This document shows positions 36,065 through 47,100 of a stretch of DNA of 64,000 bases, piece by piece. A program made the translations under genes and the position numbers. This DNA is from Cynocephalus volans (taxonomy: Eukaryota > Chordata > Mammalia > Dermoptera > Cynocephalidae), in contig NC_084462.1 in assembly GCF_027409185.1 (NCBI RefSeq), positions 182,828,071 to 182,892,070 of the forward strand. The letters are read 5' to 3'. Positions within the stretch are counted from its first letter, which is position 1; each line of letters opens with the position of its first letter. The notes below the pieces were generated by a model. It was not told the DNA's origin. It saw only the letters and a list, made by a program, of their open reading frames with translations, and did no database searches.

Positions 36065-36234
36065 GGGCCGGCCCGTGCCTCACTCGGGAGAGTGCGGTGC
36101 TGATAACACCAAGGCCCCGGGTTCGGATTCCATATAGGGATGGCTGGTTGGCTCACTTGGGAGAGTGTGGTGCTGACAACACCAAGTCAAGGGTTAAGAT
36201 CCCCTTGCCGGTCATTTAAAAAGAAAAAAAAAAA
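36065..36234 (+). mobile_element. CYN-like SINE dimer, sense
   Basis: The left unit runs from 'gggccggcccgtgcctcac' with B box 'gggttcggattcc'. The right unit begins 'ggctggttggctcacttgg' and ends 'ccccttgccggtcat', followed by an A-rich tail. It sits between an A-rich L1 end and further L1 sequence. Confidence 0.92.
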
Positions 36235-36419
36235 GGCAGTATGGTTCCACTTCTATTAGGTACCTAGAGTAGTCAGAGTCATGCAAACAGACAACAGAAT
36301 ACGATGGCAGTTGCCAGGAGCTGGAGGGATGGAGAGTTATTGTTTAATAGGTATAGTTTCAGTTTTACAAGATAAAAAAGAGTTGGATGGTACTGATGGT
36401 TGCACAACATTGAGAACAT

Positions 36420-36519
36420 TTTTTTTTTTCTGGTGGCCGGCTGGCCGGTGTGGGGATCTGAACCCTTGACCTTGGTGGAATAACACCATGCTCTAACCAA
36501 CCAAGCTAACCAGTCAGCT
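36420..36519 (-). mobile_element. CYN-like SINE monomer, antisense
   Basis: T9, then 'ctggtggccggctggccgg', 'gatctgaacccttgacc' and 'gctctaaccaaccaagctaa', ending 'ccagtcagct'. It interrupts the L1M 3' end between 'ttgagaacatt' and 'tgaatgcgttc'. Confidence 0.88.
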
Positions 36520-37287
36520 GTGAATGCGTTCAATACCACTGAATGTACACTCAAAAGTGGTTAAGATGGTACATTTTATGTGTGTTTTACTACAATAAAA
36601 AAATAGGAAAAAATATAGGCCAGCTACAGACTGGGAGAAAATAGTCACAAAACATGCATCTGACAAAGAACTGGTATCCAGGGTATATAAAGGACTCTTA
36701 CAACTCAATAAAAAAGACAACCTAATAAAAAAGATTTGAAAGAAACATCTCACAAAGACAGACATACAAATGGCCAATAAGACATGAAAACATGTTCAGT
36801 ATCTGAGTCATGGGGGAAATGCAAATCAAAACCACAGAGAGCCACTGCACATTCACCAGGACGGCTCAGATGTAAAGGACCGACACCAGCAGATGTGAGG
36901 TCGTGGAGCAGCTGGAATGCTCTCGCGTCACTGGAGGGAGTGTGAGCAAGCTGGTCAACCACTGAGGAAGGCCTGGCAGTTTCTCATAAAACTAAACACA
37001 TACCTACCCTATGACCTAGTTATTCCATTCCTAGCTATTTACCCAAGAGAAAAGAAAATACGTGTTCCCCGAAAGACTTGTATACTACACTTCAGATAAG
37101 CTTCATTCATATTAGCCAAGATGGAAGCGGGCCAGCTTCCCATCATCAGGAGAAGAGACGAACGCAAAAATGCAAGCTGAGCGGAAGATGCCAGACACAG
37201 AGGGTGGATACTGTGTGATTCCAGTTATATAAGGCGCTAGGACAGGCACCACTAGTCCATGGCTAAAAAAACAAAACCCACAAAACA

Positions 37288-37350
37288 TTAGAGCGTGGTG
37301 CTGATAACACCAAGGTCCAGGGTTCAATCCCTGTACCGTCCGGCCGCCAA
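37288..37350 (+). repeat. 5'-truncated CYN-like fragment, sense
   Basis: Only the 3' two-thirds is present, from 'ttagagcgtggtgctgataa' through 'gggttcaatccctgtaccg' to 'tccggccgcc'. An A/C-rich stretch with (CCAA)n runs to about 37425. The head is missing. Confidence 0.75.
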
Positions 37351-38022
37351 AACAAAACCCCAAACAAAACAGAAATAAGAAAAACCAACCAACCAACCAA
37401 CCAAACAAACAAAAACCTCCCAAAAAAACCAGAACAGTGGGGTGGGGGGTTGGCTGGGAAGGGGCTGGGGCAGCACTGTCCTGTGATGGAAACCTTCCTG
37501 TCTTGACAGGTGTTCAGTTGGGCAGATGGCATATTTCTCAGAACTCCTCAGGGCATTGTACGTGTGTCAGAACCCCTGCAATGTACAATACAATGTGCAC
37601 CGTGAAGAGCGAGCCTGCACGTGAACTCTGGACTTTGGTTACTGTGTCAGTGCTGGCCTGTCACTGGTAGCAGACGCACCGCACTAGTGCAGGTGACAGT
37701 GAGAGAGGAACCTGGGGCAGGCAAGTGCGTGGGAACCCTTCGTACTTTTCACTCAATTTTTCTGTTAACCTAAAAACTGCTCTAAAAATAAACTCTATTA
37801 AAAAACAACCACCACCACTGTGTTGTCCTTGAAACAAAGGTAAATTTAGTGTCAAACAAAAAAAATCCTCTTTGAATGGTACTCTTAAGATTTACGCATT
37901 TTACCAGATATAAATGTTCCCTAAAACAAATAATGAATCTGCTAACGCCGTGAATGCTGAAGCACTTAGGGTTGAGGTATAATCGATGTTTGCAATTTAC
38001 TTTGAAATGCATTAAAAAAATA

Positions 38023-38118
38023 GGGCCGGCCTGTGGCTCCCTTGGGAGAGCGTGGTGCTGACAACACCAAGTCAAGGGTTAAGATCCCCTTACCTGTCAT
38101 CTTTTTTTTTAAAAAAAG
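38023..38118 (+). mobile_element. CYN-like hybrid monomer, sense
   Basis: Left-unit head 'gggccggcctgtggctcc' is joined to the right-unit end 'ccccttacctgtcatc', followed by mixed T and A runs. It is the same hybrid subtype as 27796 and 29198. Confidence 0.88.
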
Positions 38119-41100
38119 GATGATGGATAGAGAGAGGGCTGGAGAGGAGAGACATGGTTTAGCATGTCGTGGTGGGTATGAGGCCATTCACTGTACAATT
38201 TTTCTCAACCCTTTGGTAAATGTGAATATTTTCATAATAAAATGTTGGGGGAAAATCCCCAATGTGGAATCTCAGTTTTCCATGACATGTCCCAACCCCC
38301 AGATTCCCCAAACTCATTGTTCACCTCTATCATAGCGATATCAAACCACATTGAAATTATTTGGGTAGGACAGATGTCTCCCAGCATCTGGCATGACCCT
38401 TTTCAGATAACTACAAAGAACAGGGCAAGTCCAGCACTTTTGCTAAGACATCTCGTGACTCCTTGAGGGGGTGTGAAGTAGAACAGATATCCTCCTGGTC
38501 ATTTGCACCTGGCTCAAATCCAGAGACACACTTGGGGCTCAGTAGGTGTGTGATGCATGTACAGATGCACATGGCCACATGATGTCTGTATGGCAGGGAC
38601 ATTGTCCTCCTGTCTGCATTTAACCACAAGCCCTGGAAAGCAGCCTTCCTAGGTAAGCCTCATAGAGTCATGAAGGCTGGGGACCTGGGCACCAGGGCCA
38701 TGCGAGGAGACCAGTCACCACAACCCGAGGCTCCCATGCATGGGAGAAAGTGTTGCTGAGCAGTCATGTGGCCTGCTGACCCCAGGATCCATTCTCTCTG
38801 GTGACTCTGGACGCTCCTGTGGGAAGTGGGACCCAGGCCTCGATTCCACTGCATTCTGAGGAAAGGGCGTTGAGGGATAGAGAGACGGAGAGAGGGGTGG
38901 GCTTCCTGCTAGAGTTACCCCACTCTGGGACCCAAAGTGCTGCTGCTTTCCCCTTTGTTCTGAACTAAGTGGCCCCTGGAGCTTTGTGCCCAGCAAGCAG
39001 CTCCAGGAGAAACACCCTGGAAATCAGATAAATTCCATTTTTAGAATTGAAGCTTGAGACCAGAGAGGGTGTGACTAGCAGCTGAGAGCAAGGCAGGACC
39101 GAGCCCAGATTAGCCCTGGGTCTGGATGCCAGACTGCCCTTCCCTGGTGACTCGTCCCCAAGCCTTGCACAGACTGCGGTGGCCAGGCCCCGGGAGGGAG
39201 GGACAAACAGGCTGTGGGGAGGGCGTCGGGCTGCACAGAGCTGCCAGCCCTGCACCCTCGGCCTGAGCTGCCCCCACCCATCCAGGGCCGCCCAGACAGG
39301 GCATCCCTCCCAGCCTGAGGATGGGTACTGAGCACTGACTGCTTCCCAGCTGGGCCACTGCCATGGACAGGCTCCAGGCCACCTCTCTTCCTCTCGGCCT
39401 ACTCTCCATCTTTCCTCCCCTCCCCACTTCCTTCTCTCCCCACTCCCCTCTCTCCTTCCCTTCTTCAGACTTTCATGGACTGGGGCTGCCCACTGGACTG
39501 CAGACCCCCAGGATCAAAGGCAAATCCCAGCTTCTTGTCTCTTCCAAAGTGCTGACCCCAAAACAGACATCCACAAACATTTACGGTGAAAGATGAATGT
39601 GTAAAAAAGTACTAACTGCCTATTCCATTCTCTCCGAGCCAAATGAGACTGTGTGGTTCCTTCCGTTTGGGACACTGAACTTTTCCTCCTGCGGACCCTC
39701 CACCTGCTGATCCTTTCCACTTGCCATGGGATTGTCCCTCCTCCCTGGTCTCCTGGATCCCTGAGGGGCATGAGCTTCCCCCCCTGCACTTTCTCCAGGC
39801 CTCCTGTCTCAGCTCACCAGCCCAGGAAACCTTGTTCTCAATAAATATTGGGAATGCACTGAATATGAAACTTGGTGCTCCTGGCTTATCTGTGATGCCC
39901 CAAGTGCCTGGCAAATTGCAGGAGGTCAGGTGTTCCTTGGGTCAATCGTTGCATGTGGATGTTTCACTCTTCCTTGACCAGGGATTTCAGCCACGACTTG
40001 ACCTGGGCCCTGTAGGCAGCCCCTAAATCTGTATCTCCAGCCCCAGCCTCTTTAGATTTCCAGGCTGCCTGCTGATCTCTCCAAGTTTAGGAGCAGGGGA
40101 GGGAAAGGGTCAGAGGCAGGAAGGGGACATACACAGGAGAAATAGATGAGGGCAGAGGAAAGGCCTCTACACTTGGGAAAGGAAGAGGATGGAGAGACAG
40201 AGATGGGCAGAGAGGAGGAGGAGGTAGCCCAGACACACAAACGCCCTTGCCAGACGGGACGAGCACTTTCAAGGGAGCATGGTGGGAGCCGGCTTCTGCT
40301 CTGACATCTGCTGCAGGAATCCCTAGTCCTGCCATATGGACTGGGAGGGGACCCCATGCCCCCCAGGACCCTGCCTAACCCTCCAGCAGCCTGTAAGCCC
40401 CAGGACTTGCGTAAACAAGGGTTTCAGGTTCCACCAGGACAACCCCCAGTGGCACTTGTTTCCCAGGGGCTCTGTTCCTCTAGGCTCATGGGGAAGGATA
40501 GATCATTGATCTGTGCCCCTGAGCAGCCCTGCTGAGCCTTCCCCACTGCAAAGGCAAAGGTCCCACCAGACATTAACTCCTTGGCTCTGCTAGTGCCTGC
40601 CCTGGAAGTATGGAGGGGCTCTTTTTTGATTCCTAAAGCTGAATAAGGATTCCTCACGAGGAGGCAGTAAGCAAAACATGGAACTTGCAGGGCCTCAGCT
40701 GCAGCATCTGTAACATGGGGATCAGGGTGCCCCTCTCTGAGTTGCTGTGAGGACGAGAGGATTGAAAGGGACTTACTGCTTTGTGTTGCTTTGCCCCCCA
40801 TGGATGTCACTCCACTTCCCCTTGGTGACGGAGACACAAAGGACTACTCAAAGCCCATCTCTTCTGAATGGTGAGGCCCCAAAATGTTTAATTTCCTTTG
40901 GGAATGCTCCAGTGAGAGGCATCCCTTCCTCGGGAAATTAACCCTGAATTGGGGTTCTCTTCCTGCATTTATTTTCCAGACCAGGAAGTTACAGGAAGAG
41001 AACATAGGTGGGGTTATAGTTTAAGAATATAGGCTGGTAACTTTCAGTGAAACAAGCCAGATGACATTCCATTAGACAATTAAGTGATCTTACAGCAATT

Positions 41101-41689
41101 TCTCAGTATCTTTACAAAACAATCAGTAACTAGTCTGTCCTTGAGCCAGCAACCTTGCTGAGCCACAAATCTTTATCTTACACCAGAGACTTTATAGCCT
41201 GAGGAAAATTTCCAGTCCTCTGCAAGGTCAATATTTGAAACTGCAAGGCTTTGGAAGCCCAGGCTCTGTGAAGTACATATGCTTTATAGTATATTCCACA
41301 GGGACTGAGGACATTCAGGGTGGCTCAACGAGGGTTGGTGTTTGCTAGTCTCAGAGCGAGACCCTAGGATGATCTGGAAACTCCTGTGGTCCAGCCCTGC
41401 TGCTAGGCAGGCATGCCAAGGGCACCTGCCGGAGCTGCCACATATTCAGGGCAGTAGAGCAGGGCGTCCATGTCTTTTGATCCTGGGCAGCACCTCGGGG
41501 ATCCAGCCCCAGCTGCTAATGGCTCCAAGGGCTGGCAAGAACGCCTGAGGATCATGGCAGAAGGTTTCAGTCAGGGACTTAGGGGACTTCACATGTCTGC
41601 CCCATCAAAGGGGATCAGCTCTGTGCAAAGGAAACCTGGAGAAAGATTGGCCTGACTTCCCTCACTCTCATGTTCCCTTCAGCTGCATC
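38119..41689. other. Unique intergenic stretch
   Basis: No SINE and no gene are recognised. A canonical AATAAA occurs near 39840, with no exon-like sequence before it that I can support. Parts are pyrimidine-rich (39400-39480). Open frames are short and overlapping. Confidence 0.5.
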
Positions 41690-42090
41690 CCCTCCAGCTC
41701 TGTGTCAGGTGCTGGGGATGAGGGGGACAGAGGCCCCTCCTGTTTCTGTGCTCACTAGCTGATGGGGAGGCAGCCGTGTAAACTGACCACACAATGCGCA
41801 TTGGGGAAGGGTCAGGTGGGAGCTCAGAGGAGGTGCTGGCCCAGGCTGGCACTGTCAGGGAAGGCTTCTCCGGAGGAAGGGACTCTTGGAGTACTTGGGG
41901 ACAAGGGGCAGGGAGCACATTCTAGTTAGGGTGGACACTACTTATAGAGGCGTGGCAGTGTGAGAGAGCAGGGTGAACTCAGGGTAAGGTAAGGGTGTTC
42001 AGGGGTCAGGAGAACAGGGAAGTTGGCAGCACCAGGTCCTATGGGCATTGCAGACCAAGCTAAGGAGTTTGAACTTGACCCTGAGTGATG
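41690..42090 (-). repeat. L2 LINE fragment, antisense
   Basis: 'ggtgctggggatgaggggg', 'gtcagggaaggcttctccgg' and 'ctaaggagtttgaacttgac' match reverse-complement L2 blocks in the expected order. Confidence 0.65.
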
Positions 42091-42139
42091 CATGGCAGGA
42101 TTGGTGAATGTGCTGCATGATTGCCTTTTTCTCTTTCCC

Positions 42140-42440
42140 TTAGCACTCCAAGCTCATTCCTGCCTGAGGACACGTGCCTGGGTGCTCTCCCACTGGCTTT
42201 GCACACTGGGTCCCTCCTATCATTTGGTTCTCAGCTCACTTGCCTGCCTCAGAGTTCACCCCGACCACCTAGTCCCTGCCTATTGCATGATATTACTTGA
42301 ATTCTCTGCAAGAGAAGGTATTTCCTTGTTTGTGTGTTATGGCTTGTCTCTCCTCACTAGAATGTAAACTCCTAGAGAGCAGGGATCTTATCCATCCTGT
42401 TCACCAAAGTGTCCTTGGCTCTTATAGTGAGAATCACCAG
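42140..42440 (+). repeat. L2 LINE 3' fragment, sense
   Basis: The core 'ctcactagaatgtaaactcc' followed by 'tagagagcagggatcttatc' and 'gttcaccaaagtgtccttgg' is the diagnostic L2 3' end. It faces the antisense L2 copy just upstream. Confidence 0.8.
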
Positions 42441-43735
42441 AGCTGTGTTTGTCGAGGGAAAAAGAACAAGATAAGCCTGGACAGAGTTGTGGCAGAAGGA
42501 TGGATTAAAGACATATTAAGGAGGCAGAATCGTGGCCACCCATCAGAAGTGGGGCAAAAGGGAGCGGGCAGAGGTATCCCAGGTTTCCTGCTAGGACGGT
42601 GGGTGAGCAAAGGGGACAGTTACCGAGCCGCTGCTCAGTCTGTTATTCTTTTTCCTGGAGCACCTGGTCACGAGCTGGTGGATGCTTTGCGGGGCCCTTG
42701 GTTTACAGCTGCTGCGCCCAGCCTCACAGGATTGTTGAGGAGCTGGTGGCATCCAAGCTGTGGTTTGGCTGGAATCACTAATGGCAGTGTGGAGGGCGTT
42801 TGCTTGACCTTGACTCACTGCCTCTCCCTTGCGCCAACCCTAACTGCTGTGTCACACATAGGAGCCCCCTTCCCCCCACATTTGCATTTATAAATGAGAT
42901 CAAAGTCACTGGATCTCCCTGTGAAAACCGAGGAGCACTTGCTTCCCTGGTGACTGCAGGCATAATTGCAGGGTTCAAAGGGCTGCGGGAGATGGTTGAC
43001 ATCTGATGTTATGACAAGTTCCCAAGGCGGGGGAGGGGCTGGCCCAGGAACCCTTTCAGGTTAACAAGGACCCGGATACCTGCATGTGGGACGTGTGCAG
43101 GCACCTGGGGTTTTTCCCAAGCTGGTGACAGGCAGATGAAAGCCGAGCCTGCCGCCCCGAATCCGCGCGCCCTCCAGGCCGCTGCTGAGTCAGGCCCGCA
43201 GAGCCGGCTGCGCGGGTGAGACGCGCGCTCGGCCCCGGGGCGCCGCCCTTCAGGCCGGGCTGGAGGTCGAGGCCCTGCGGCGTGGGGTGCCAGGACAGAG
43301 GGTGGCATCTCCTCTGCAGCCCGGCGGGAGGGCGCGGGGGCCTGGGGCGCAAGGTCCCGGCCCTGGAGGAGACAGGCCTCGTGGCCTCGCCTCGCGGGGA
43401 CGCTCCTCCTTCCGGAAGGGTTAGGCCGCGCACACAAAGCGGGTGCACATCGGTCGGCAACTTCGTCCGTGACAAGGGGGGCCGGGGGTCTGCCCGCCGG
43501 GCTGGGACGGGAGGGGACGGCCGCCCGGCAGGGAGCCGCAGACGCCAAAGCGCCGGGTCATGGCGGCGCCGCACCATCCGCGCGGGGCCACCCCCCGGCC
43601 CGCCCGCCGCCCATCTCATCCCCAGAGCCCGTCCCCGCCCCTTCCGCGCGCAGCCGGCCGAGCGTTGTCGGGGCCCGCCCGGCCTCAGTTTCCCTGTTCC
43701 GGGAGCCCCGCCCCGGGCGGTGCGGGGGGCGCGGG

Positions 43736-43743
43736 TGACGTCA
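43736..43743 (+). promoter_or_regulatory. KLC1: Perfect palindromic CRE (TGACGTCA)
   Basis: The full 8-bp CREB/ATF consensus lies in the promoter core, about 340 bp before the exon-1 donor. It suggests CREB/ATF-family input to KLC1 transcription. The site itself is certain; its use is inferred. Confidence 0.7.
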
Positions 43744-43744
43744 C

Positions 43745-44078
43745 GCGGCGCGCGGCATTGTGGGGCGGGCGGGGCGAGGCGCCGGGGCGGCGACGCGGAG
43801 ACGCCATTTTCGGCAGCGGGGAGCGGCGGGAGCGGCGGGGCTGCGCCTGAGGCAGCGAGGAGGAACCGCGGGGCTGAGCTCGGCGGCCTGGGACGCAGCG
43901 CGCGGGGGCCGGGCATGGTGCGGGGCGGACGCGCCGCCGCCCGCCTCTGGTGACCGCAGCGCCGCGCCTGAGGCGTTCCAGGCGGCGGGCCCGGCGCGCA
44001 GTCGCTGCTCCGCGCACGCGCCCGGCGGCTCCTCCCGGTGCTGACAGCGCGAGCGAGCGCGGCCGCAGGAGCAGGACG
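43745..44078 (+). other. KLC1: KLC1 exon 1, 5' UTR (5' end approximate)
   Basis: The 3' boundary is well defined: 'gcaggagcaggacg' followed by the donor GTGAGT at 44079. The start site cannot be fixed by eye and may lie anywhere between about 43745 and 43900. The exon contains a single ATG (43915), which opens a 12-codon upstream ORF. The main start codon is in exon 2, so exon 1 is wholly non-coding for KLC1. Confidence 0.7.
43915..43953 (+). promoter_or_regulatory. Upstream ORF in KLC1 exon 1
   Basis: The open frame has 12 codons (MVRGGRAAARLW) with stop TGA at 43951-43953. Its start has a strong context (G at -3, G at +4) and is the only ATG in exon 1. The frame is closed well before the exon end, leaving about 125 bases plus one to the KLC1 start, enough for reinitiation. 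Whether it lies in the mRNA depends on the transcription start being upstream of 43915. Confidence 0.55.
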
Positions 44079-44150
44079 GTGAGTCCCCGGTCGGCCGCCC
44101 CGCGTCCCCTTCCTCATCCACGCCCCGACCCGGTTCACGTCCTTGTGTCG

Positions 44151-44402
44151 GACCCCATCCCCGGCCCCCTCCTCGGTCCCCTTCCCGGTATCCGCCCCGG
44201 TCCCCTCCTCGGCATCCGCCCCGGCCCCCTCCTCGGTCCGCTACCCGGTATCCGCCCCGGTCCCCTGCTCGGTCCGGTCCCTGGTATCCGCCCCGGTCCC
44301 GTGCTCGGTCCGCTTTCCGTCATCCGCCCCGGCCCCATTCCCGGCATCCGCCCTGGTCTCCTCCTCGGTCCGCACCCCGGTATCAGCCCCAGGCTCCGTC
44401 CC
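44151..44402 (+). repeat. GC-rich minisatellite built of 12-base modules
   Basis: Blocks of 24 bases (ggtatccgccccggtcccct + cctc) alternate with 12-base blocks (ggtccgctaccc type), giving 24/36-base higher-order units. About ten modules are seen with 10-25% divergence. Because every module is a multiple of three, open frames persist through it (recurring SAPVP.SV.-type peptides), but this is intron and not coding. Confidence 0.88.
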
Positions 44403-46053
44403 TGTCTGGGTTTGGGTCCCGGCCCCGCCCAGGCCCCGCCCAGGCCCCACCCCGGTACCCGCCCCAGTCCGGGGCCCCGGCCCCATGCACGTCCTCGCCC
44501 GGCTCCGCATCCCCGGCTCGGGCCTGCTGCGGGCGGGGGCGGCGGTCCCTGCCAGCGGCTGCAGATCCCGGGGCCGCGCGACGGGGGATGGGGCCGCCCC
44601 CGGGAACGGGCGGTGGGGGAGGCCGGCGGCGGCCCGGCTCGCTTTGTCCGACGCCAGCCGCTTCCTTCCGCCCCCGCCCACTCCCGCGGCACCGCCCTGG
44701 GCGGACGCGCCTGTCACCCTCGCGGCGGCGGGAGGCTGGCTGCGGGACCGTGCGGCGCCCCCTCCTCGGCGATCCCTTCTAGTAGCCAGAAGTGAGACTG
44801 TGCACACCTAGGCTGGCGTCGCTCCAACTAAACTTGCGGCTGTCCCCGTCCTGGAATGCTTTTTCTGTGTAAAATTTGGTGCACCCCTTTTCTTAAAATA
44901 AAAGCGTTAAAAGAAGTATGATTCATGCGTGGTGGATGGTTTTATAACTCAAGGTTTGTAGGCCATTTCTAGGTATATTTGTGTTAGAATTGTTTCTGCC
45001 TGTTAATGTTTTATTATTTAAGCGCATTAGGAATTAACATTAAGCGTTTGATAAGGAATACATGCAAAAATGTTTTTAAAAAATTTGAGATATATTATTT
45101 AAACTGGTATGTAAAAGGGCTATTGGATCTCTGATTCTTTTCATTAGTTAAATTCCAAGGCTTTTCTTGTACAGCATGACTAAGCCGTTGATCAGAATCA
45201 GCTAGGAATACATTGTGATAGTTCAGTGAAAACCCCAGTGGGAAGTTGGGATGACCTCCTTAAGTCCCCTAATCATATTACAGTTATGGATTTACTTCTT
45301 TCAGGGATTGGCAATAAGCTTCAGTTATAACGGTCAGAGATTTAACTCATTGTTCTGTTTTCAAAGTATTTGTGAGAATACAATGATACTAAATATCAGC
45401 AATTTCAGATAGTGTGGAATTATACGTGGGAGTGTAGGCACTCCTAAGAGCCGGTTTCTCCAAGTCATCAAAGAATGCAACATCATGTTGCAGCTGGGCC
45501 CAGCCCTGTGGTGTTGCTGAGTGGTGTGGAGGACCCTGGTGGTAACCTCACTGCAGCCTCTGCTCAGTCACCTTGCTTGGCAAGTGTCTAATTAAAAAAA
45601 AGCACTGCAGAGAGTACATAAGAAAAGTATAAAGAGTGGGAGTCAGGACAGTGTTTTTTTTCAGTGAGAAGGGAGGGAATGCCATTGGGGAGGGGCACAC
45701 AGTATGTAAAATATTTTATAATAAAAATTTAATAGAAGTTGTTTAAGTTTATACTTTTTTTTTTTTTTTTTAGAAACTTACACATTCTTAAGCATGTTTC
45801 ATAATGTTTAAAAAATTCAACGTGTTACTATTTAGGGCTGTAAAGTATCTTAAAACATAATTGTGTAAAAGGAAAACTAGAAACAAAAAAGTCAAAAGTT
45901 GAGTGAAATGTAGGATTAATACAAGTATGACCTGGAAACATCCTTACTAGATAAGTGGAATATAAGAAACCAATATTTTATGTAACAAAGAAGTGATCAA
46001 TAATATCCTAAACAAGAGTACTTGGAGAGTTTTTAGTGTCAAATTTCAGAGTA

Positions 46054-46152
46054 GGGCTGGCTGGTTAGCTCACTTGGTTAGAGCATAGTGTTGATAATGC
46101 CAAGGTCAAGGGTTTGGATCCCTGTACTGGCCAGCCGCCAAAAAAAAAAAAA
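46054..46152 (+). mobile_element. CYN-like SINE monomer, sense
   Basis: Head 'gggctggctggttagctc', 'gatcccgt'-type end 'gtactggccagccgcc' and A16 tail. Flanking AAATTTCAG at 46041-46049 and 46153-46161 is the target duplication. Its body is very close to the tRNA-Ile layout. Confidence 0.93.
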
Positions 46153-46419
46153 AAATTTCAGGGTGTATAATAAAAAATGACTAGCAAGTTAAGATTGTGA
46201 AAGCCGGGTCTTAAATGTCTGTCAGTAACTAAGTGGCAGATACTGTGCTAAATGGTCAGCAGGATGTTGGTAGAAGACTCCTGTAAGAGCCCACACAGGC
46301 TGGCATGGTCAGGTACCACAGATTAGATTAAATACCATGATGAGCACACTGAAGACATGAGACTGAGGAAATGTATGAATTGGCTGAGTGTGGAATTGGG
46401 GGAAATAGCCCTGAGGTCA

Positions 46420-46890
46420 TGCTGTGGTGAAGGGAGGTGTGTGTTGGCAAGTGGGGGTGGGGGTGAGAGTGGAGGGATGAGGTTAGGAAAGGCCTCCCAT
46501 GACATGCCTAGGAGGCTGCTTCCATCCTGAGGTTTGAGGGACGTTGGGAGGATTCTGAGGAGCCAGTGGTGTGGCAGGTGCTGTGACCTTGGATGCAGCT
46601 AGTTAGGAAGTCATTATCCCCAAGTAAGGACCTAGAGCTCTGAATTAGGGCAGTGACAGTAGGAACAGAGGAGCAGCTGGATTAGAAGGGATTTAATTGT
46701 TACAGTAGACTTGGGGCTGATTAGACTGGGATAAGGGAATAGCTTCAAGTGGGAAGGGAGAGGGATCAGAGGGGGAGGACTCTAGTGACTACCCTCAACA
46801 TGGTCCTGTGGAAACGTAAGTCAGGTCATGTCACTCTTCTGCTCAGGATTTTGCCAATGTCATCTCAACACCAATTCGTTCAATTGCATA
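46420..46890. repeat. L2-like fragments
   Basis: Antisense L2 blocks ('ggttaggaaaggcctcccat') occur at 46470-46620. A sense L2 block ('aagtcaggtcatgtcactct' and 'tctgctcaggattttgcc') occurs at 46815-46870. Both are highly diverged and approximate. Confidence 0.45.
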
Positions 46891-46939
46891 CGTGAAAATT
46901 TATGTCCAGGCCACTCTGAAGTTCACCTACAACTACTAA

Positions 46940-47100
46940 AACTGATAATAGTGAAGTTAGCACAGTTCCAGATAAAATAGGTTCTGTAACAACCTTCAAT
47001 GTACTGTTGAGGAATTTGAGGATTAGAGAGGGCAAACCAAAAGTTACACAGCCATGAAAATCAGGATTCTAACCAAGTCTTTTCAAGCTTCGAACCACCT
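46940..47100 (+). repeat. MIR SINE fragment
   Basis: 'tgaggaatttgaggattaga' , 'agttacacagccatgaaaat' and 'caggattctaaccaagtc' follow the MIR core and 3' order in sense orientation. Confidence 0.6.

Larger units (their letters stand above)
35210..37810 (+). mobile_element. Old L1M tract, sense, peppered with SINEs
   Basis: Successive L1 ORF2 and 3' UTR blocks are present: 'aaatttctatggaaatgc', 'acttggtttttgacagaagc', 'aagaactggtatccagggt', 'gaaatgcaaatcaaaaccac', 'attccattcctagctattta' and 'gctctaaaaataaactct'. The order (3' end near 36590, then ORF2 again) shows at least two overlapping or tandem old copies. Five CYN-like insertions or fragments interrupt it. All frames are broken. Confidence 0.8.
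10701..43130. other. COA8-KLC1 intergenic region
   Basis: About 32.4 kb without a supportable protein-coding gene. Open frames here are short, overlap on several frames and strands, and show no family similarity except inside L1 copies. The region alternates unique GC-rich DNA with L1M, L2, MIR, MLT1, hAT and CYN-like SINE insertions. Both flanking genes point the same way, so this is the post-COA8 and pre-KLC1 interval. Confidence 0.8.
43140..44800. promoter_or_regulatory. KLC1: KLC1 promoter CpG island
   Basis: G+C rises abruptly from about 43140 to 44800, with very frequent CpG, in sharp contrast to the A/T-rich intron that follows. It holds a perfect CRE (43736-43743), GC boxes (GGGGCGG from 43762), a YY1-like GCCATTTT (43803-43810) and an NRF1-like GCGCACGCGC (44012-44021). 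No TATA box is seen, which fits a housekeeping or neuronal broad promoter. The island contains KLC1 exon 1 and the first bases of intron 1. Long open frames across it on both strands result from the lack of A/T-rich stops. Confidence 0.9.

Noticed and set aside
39836-39846. AATAAA as a possible gene end in intergenic DNA
   Set aside because: No exon-like or conserved coding sequence precedes it and such hexamers are frequent by chance.
42297-42893. 198-residue plus-strand open frame before the KLC1 promoter
   Set aside because: Its start lies inside an L2 fragment and the translation has no recognisable domain.
43056-44138. 360-residue open frame on the minus strand and several 100-280-residue frames on both strands across the CpG island
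   Set aside because: High G+C removes stop codons. Translations are Arg/Pro/Ala/Gly-rich with no family signature, and the area is the KLC1 promoter and exon 1.
43950-44811. Open frames of 281 and 222 residues with repetitive Pro/Val/Ser peptide units
   Set aside because: They run through the 12-base-modular minisatellite in intron 1; the module length being a multiple of three keeps frames open without selection.
46054-46152. tRNA-Ile gene-like sequence (and similar at many sites)
   Set aside because: It lacks intact acceptor-stem pairing and carries A-tails and TSDs; repeated many times in the window, so it is a SINE family and not a tRNA gene.
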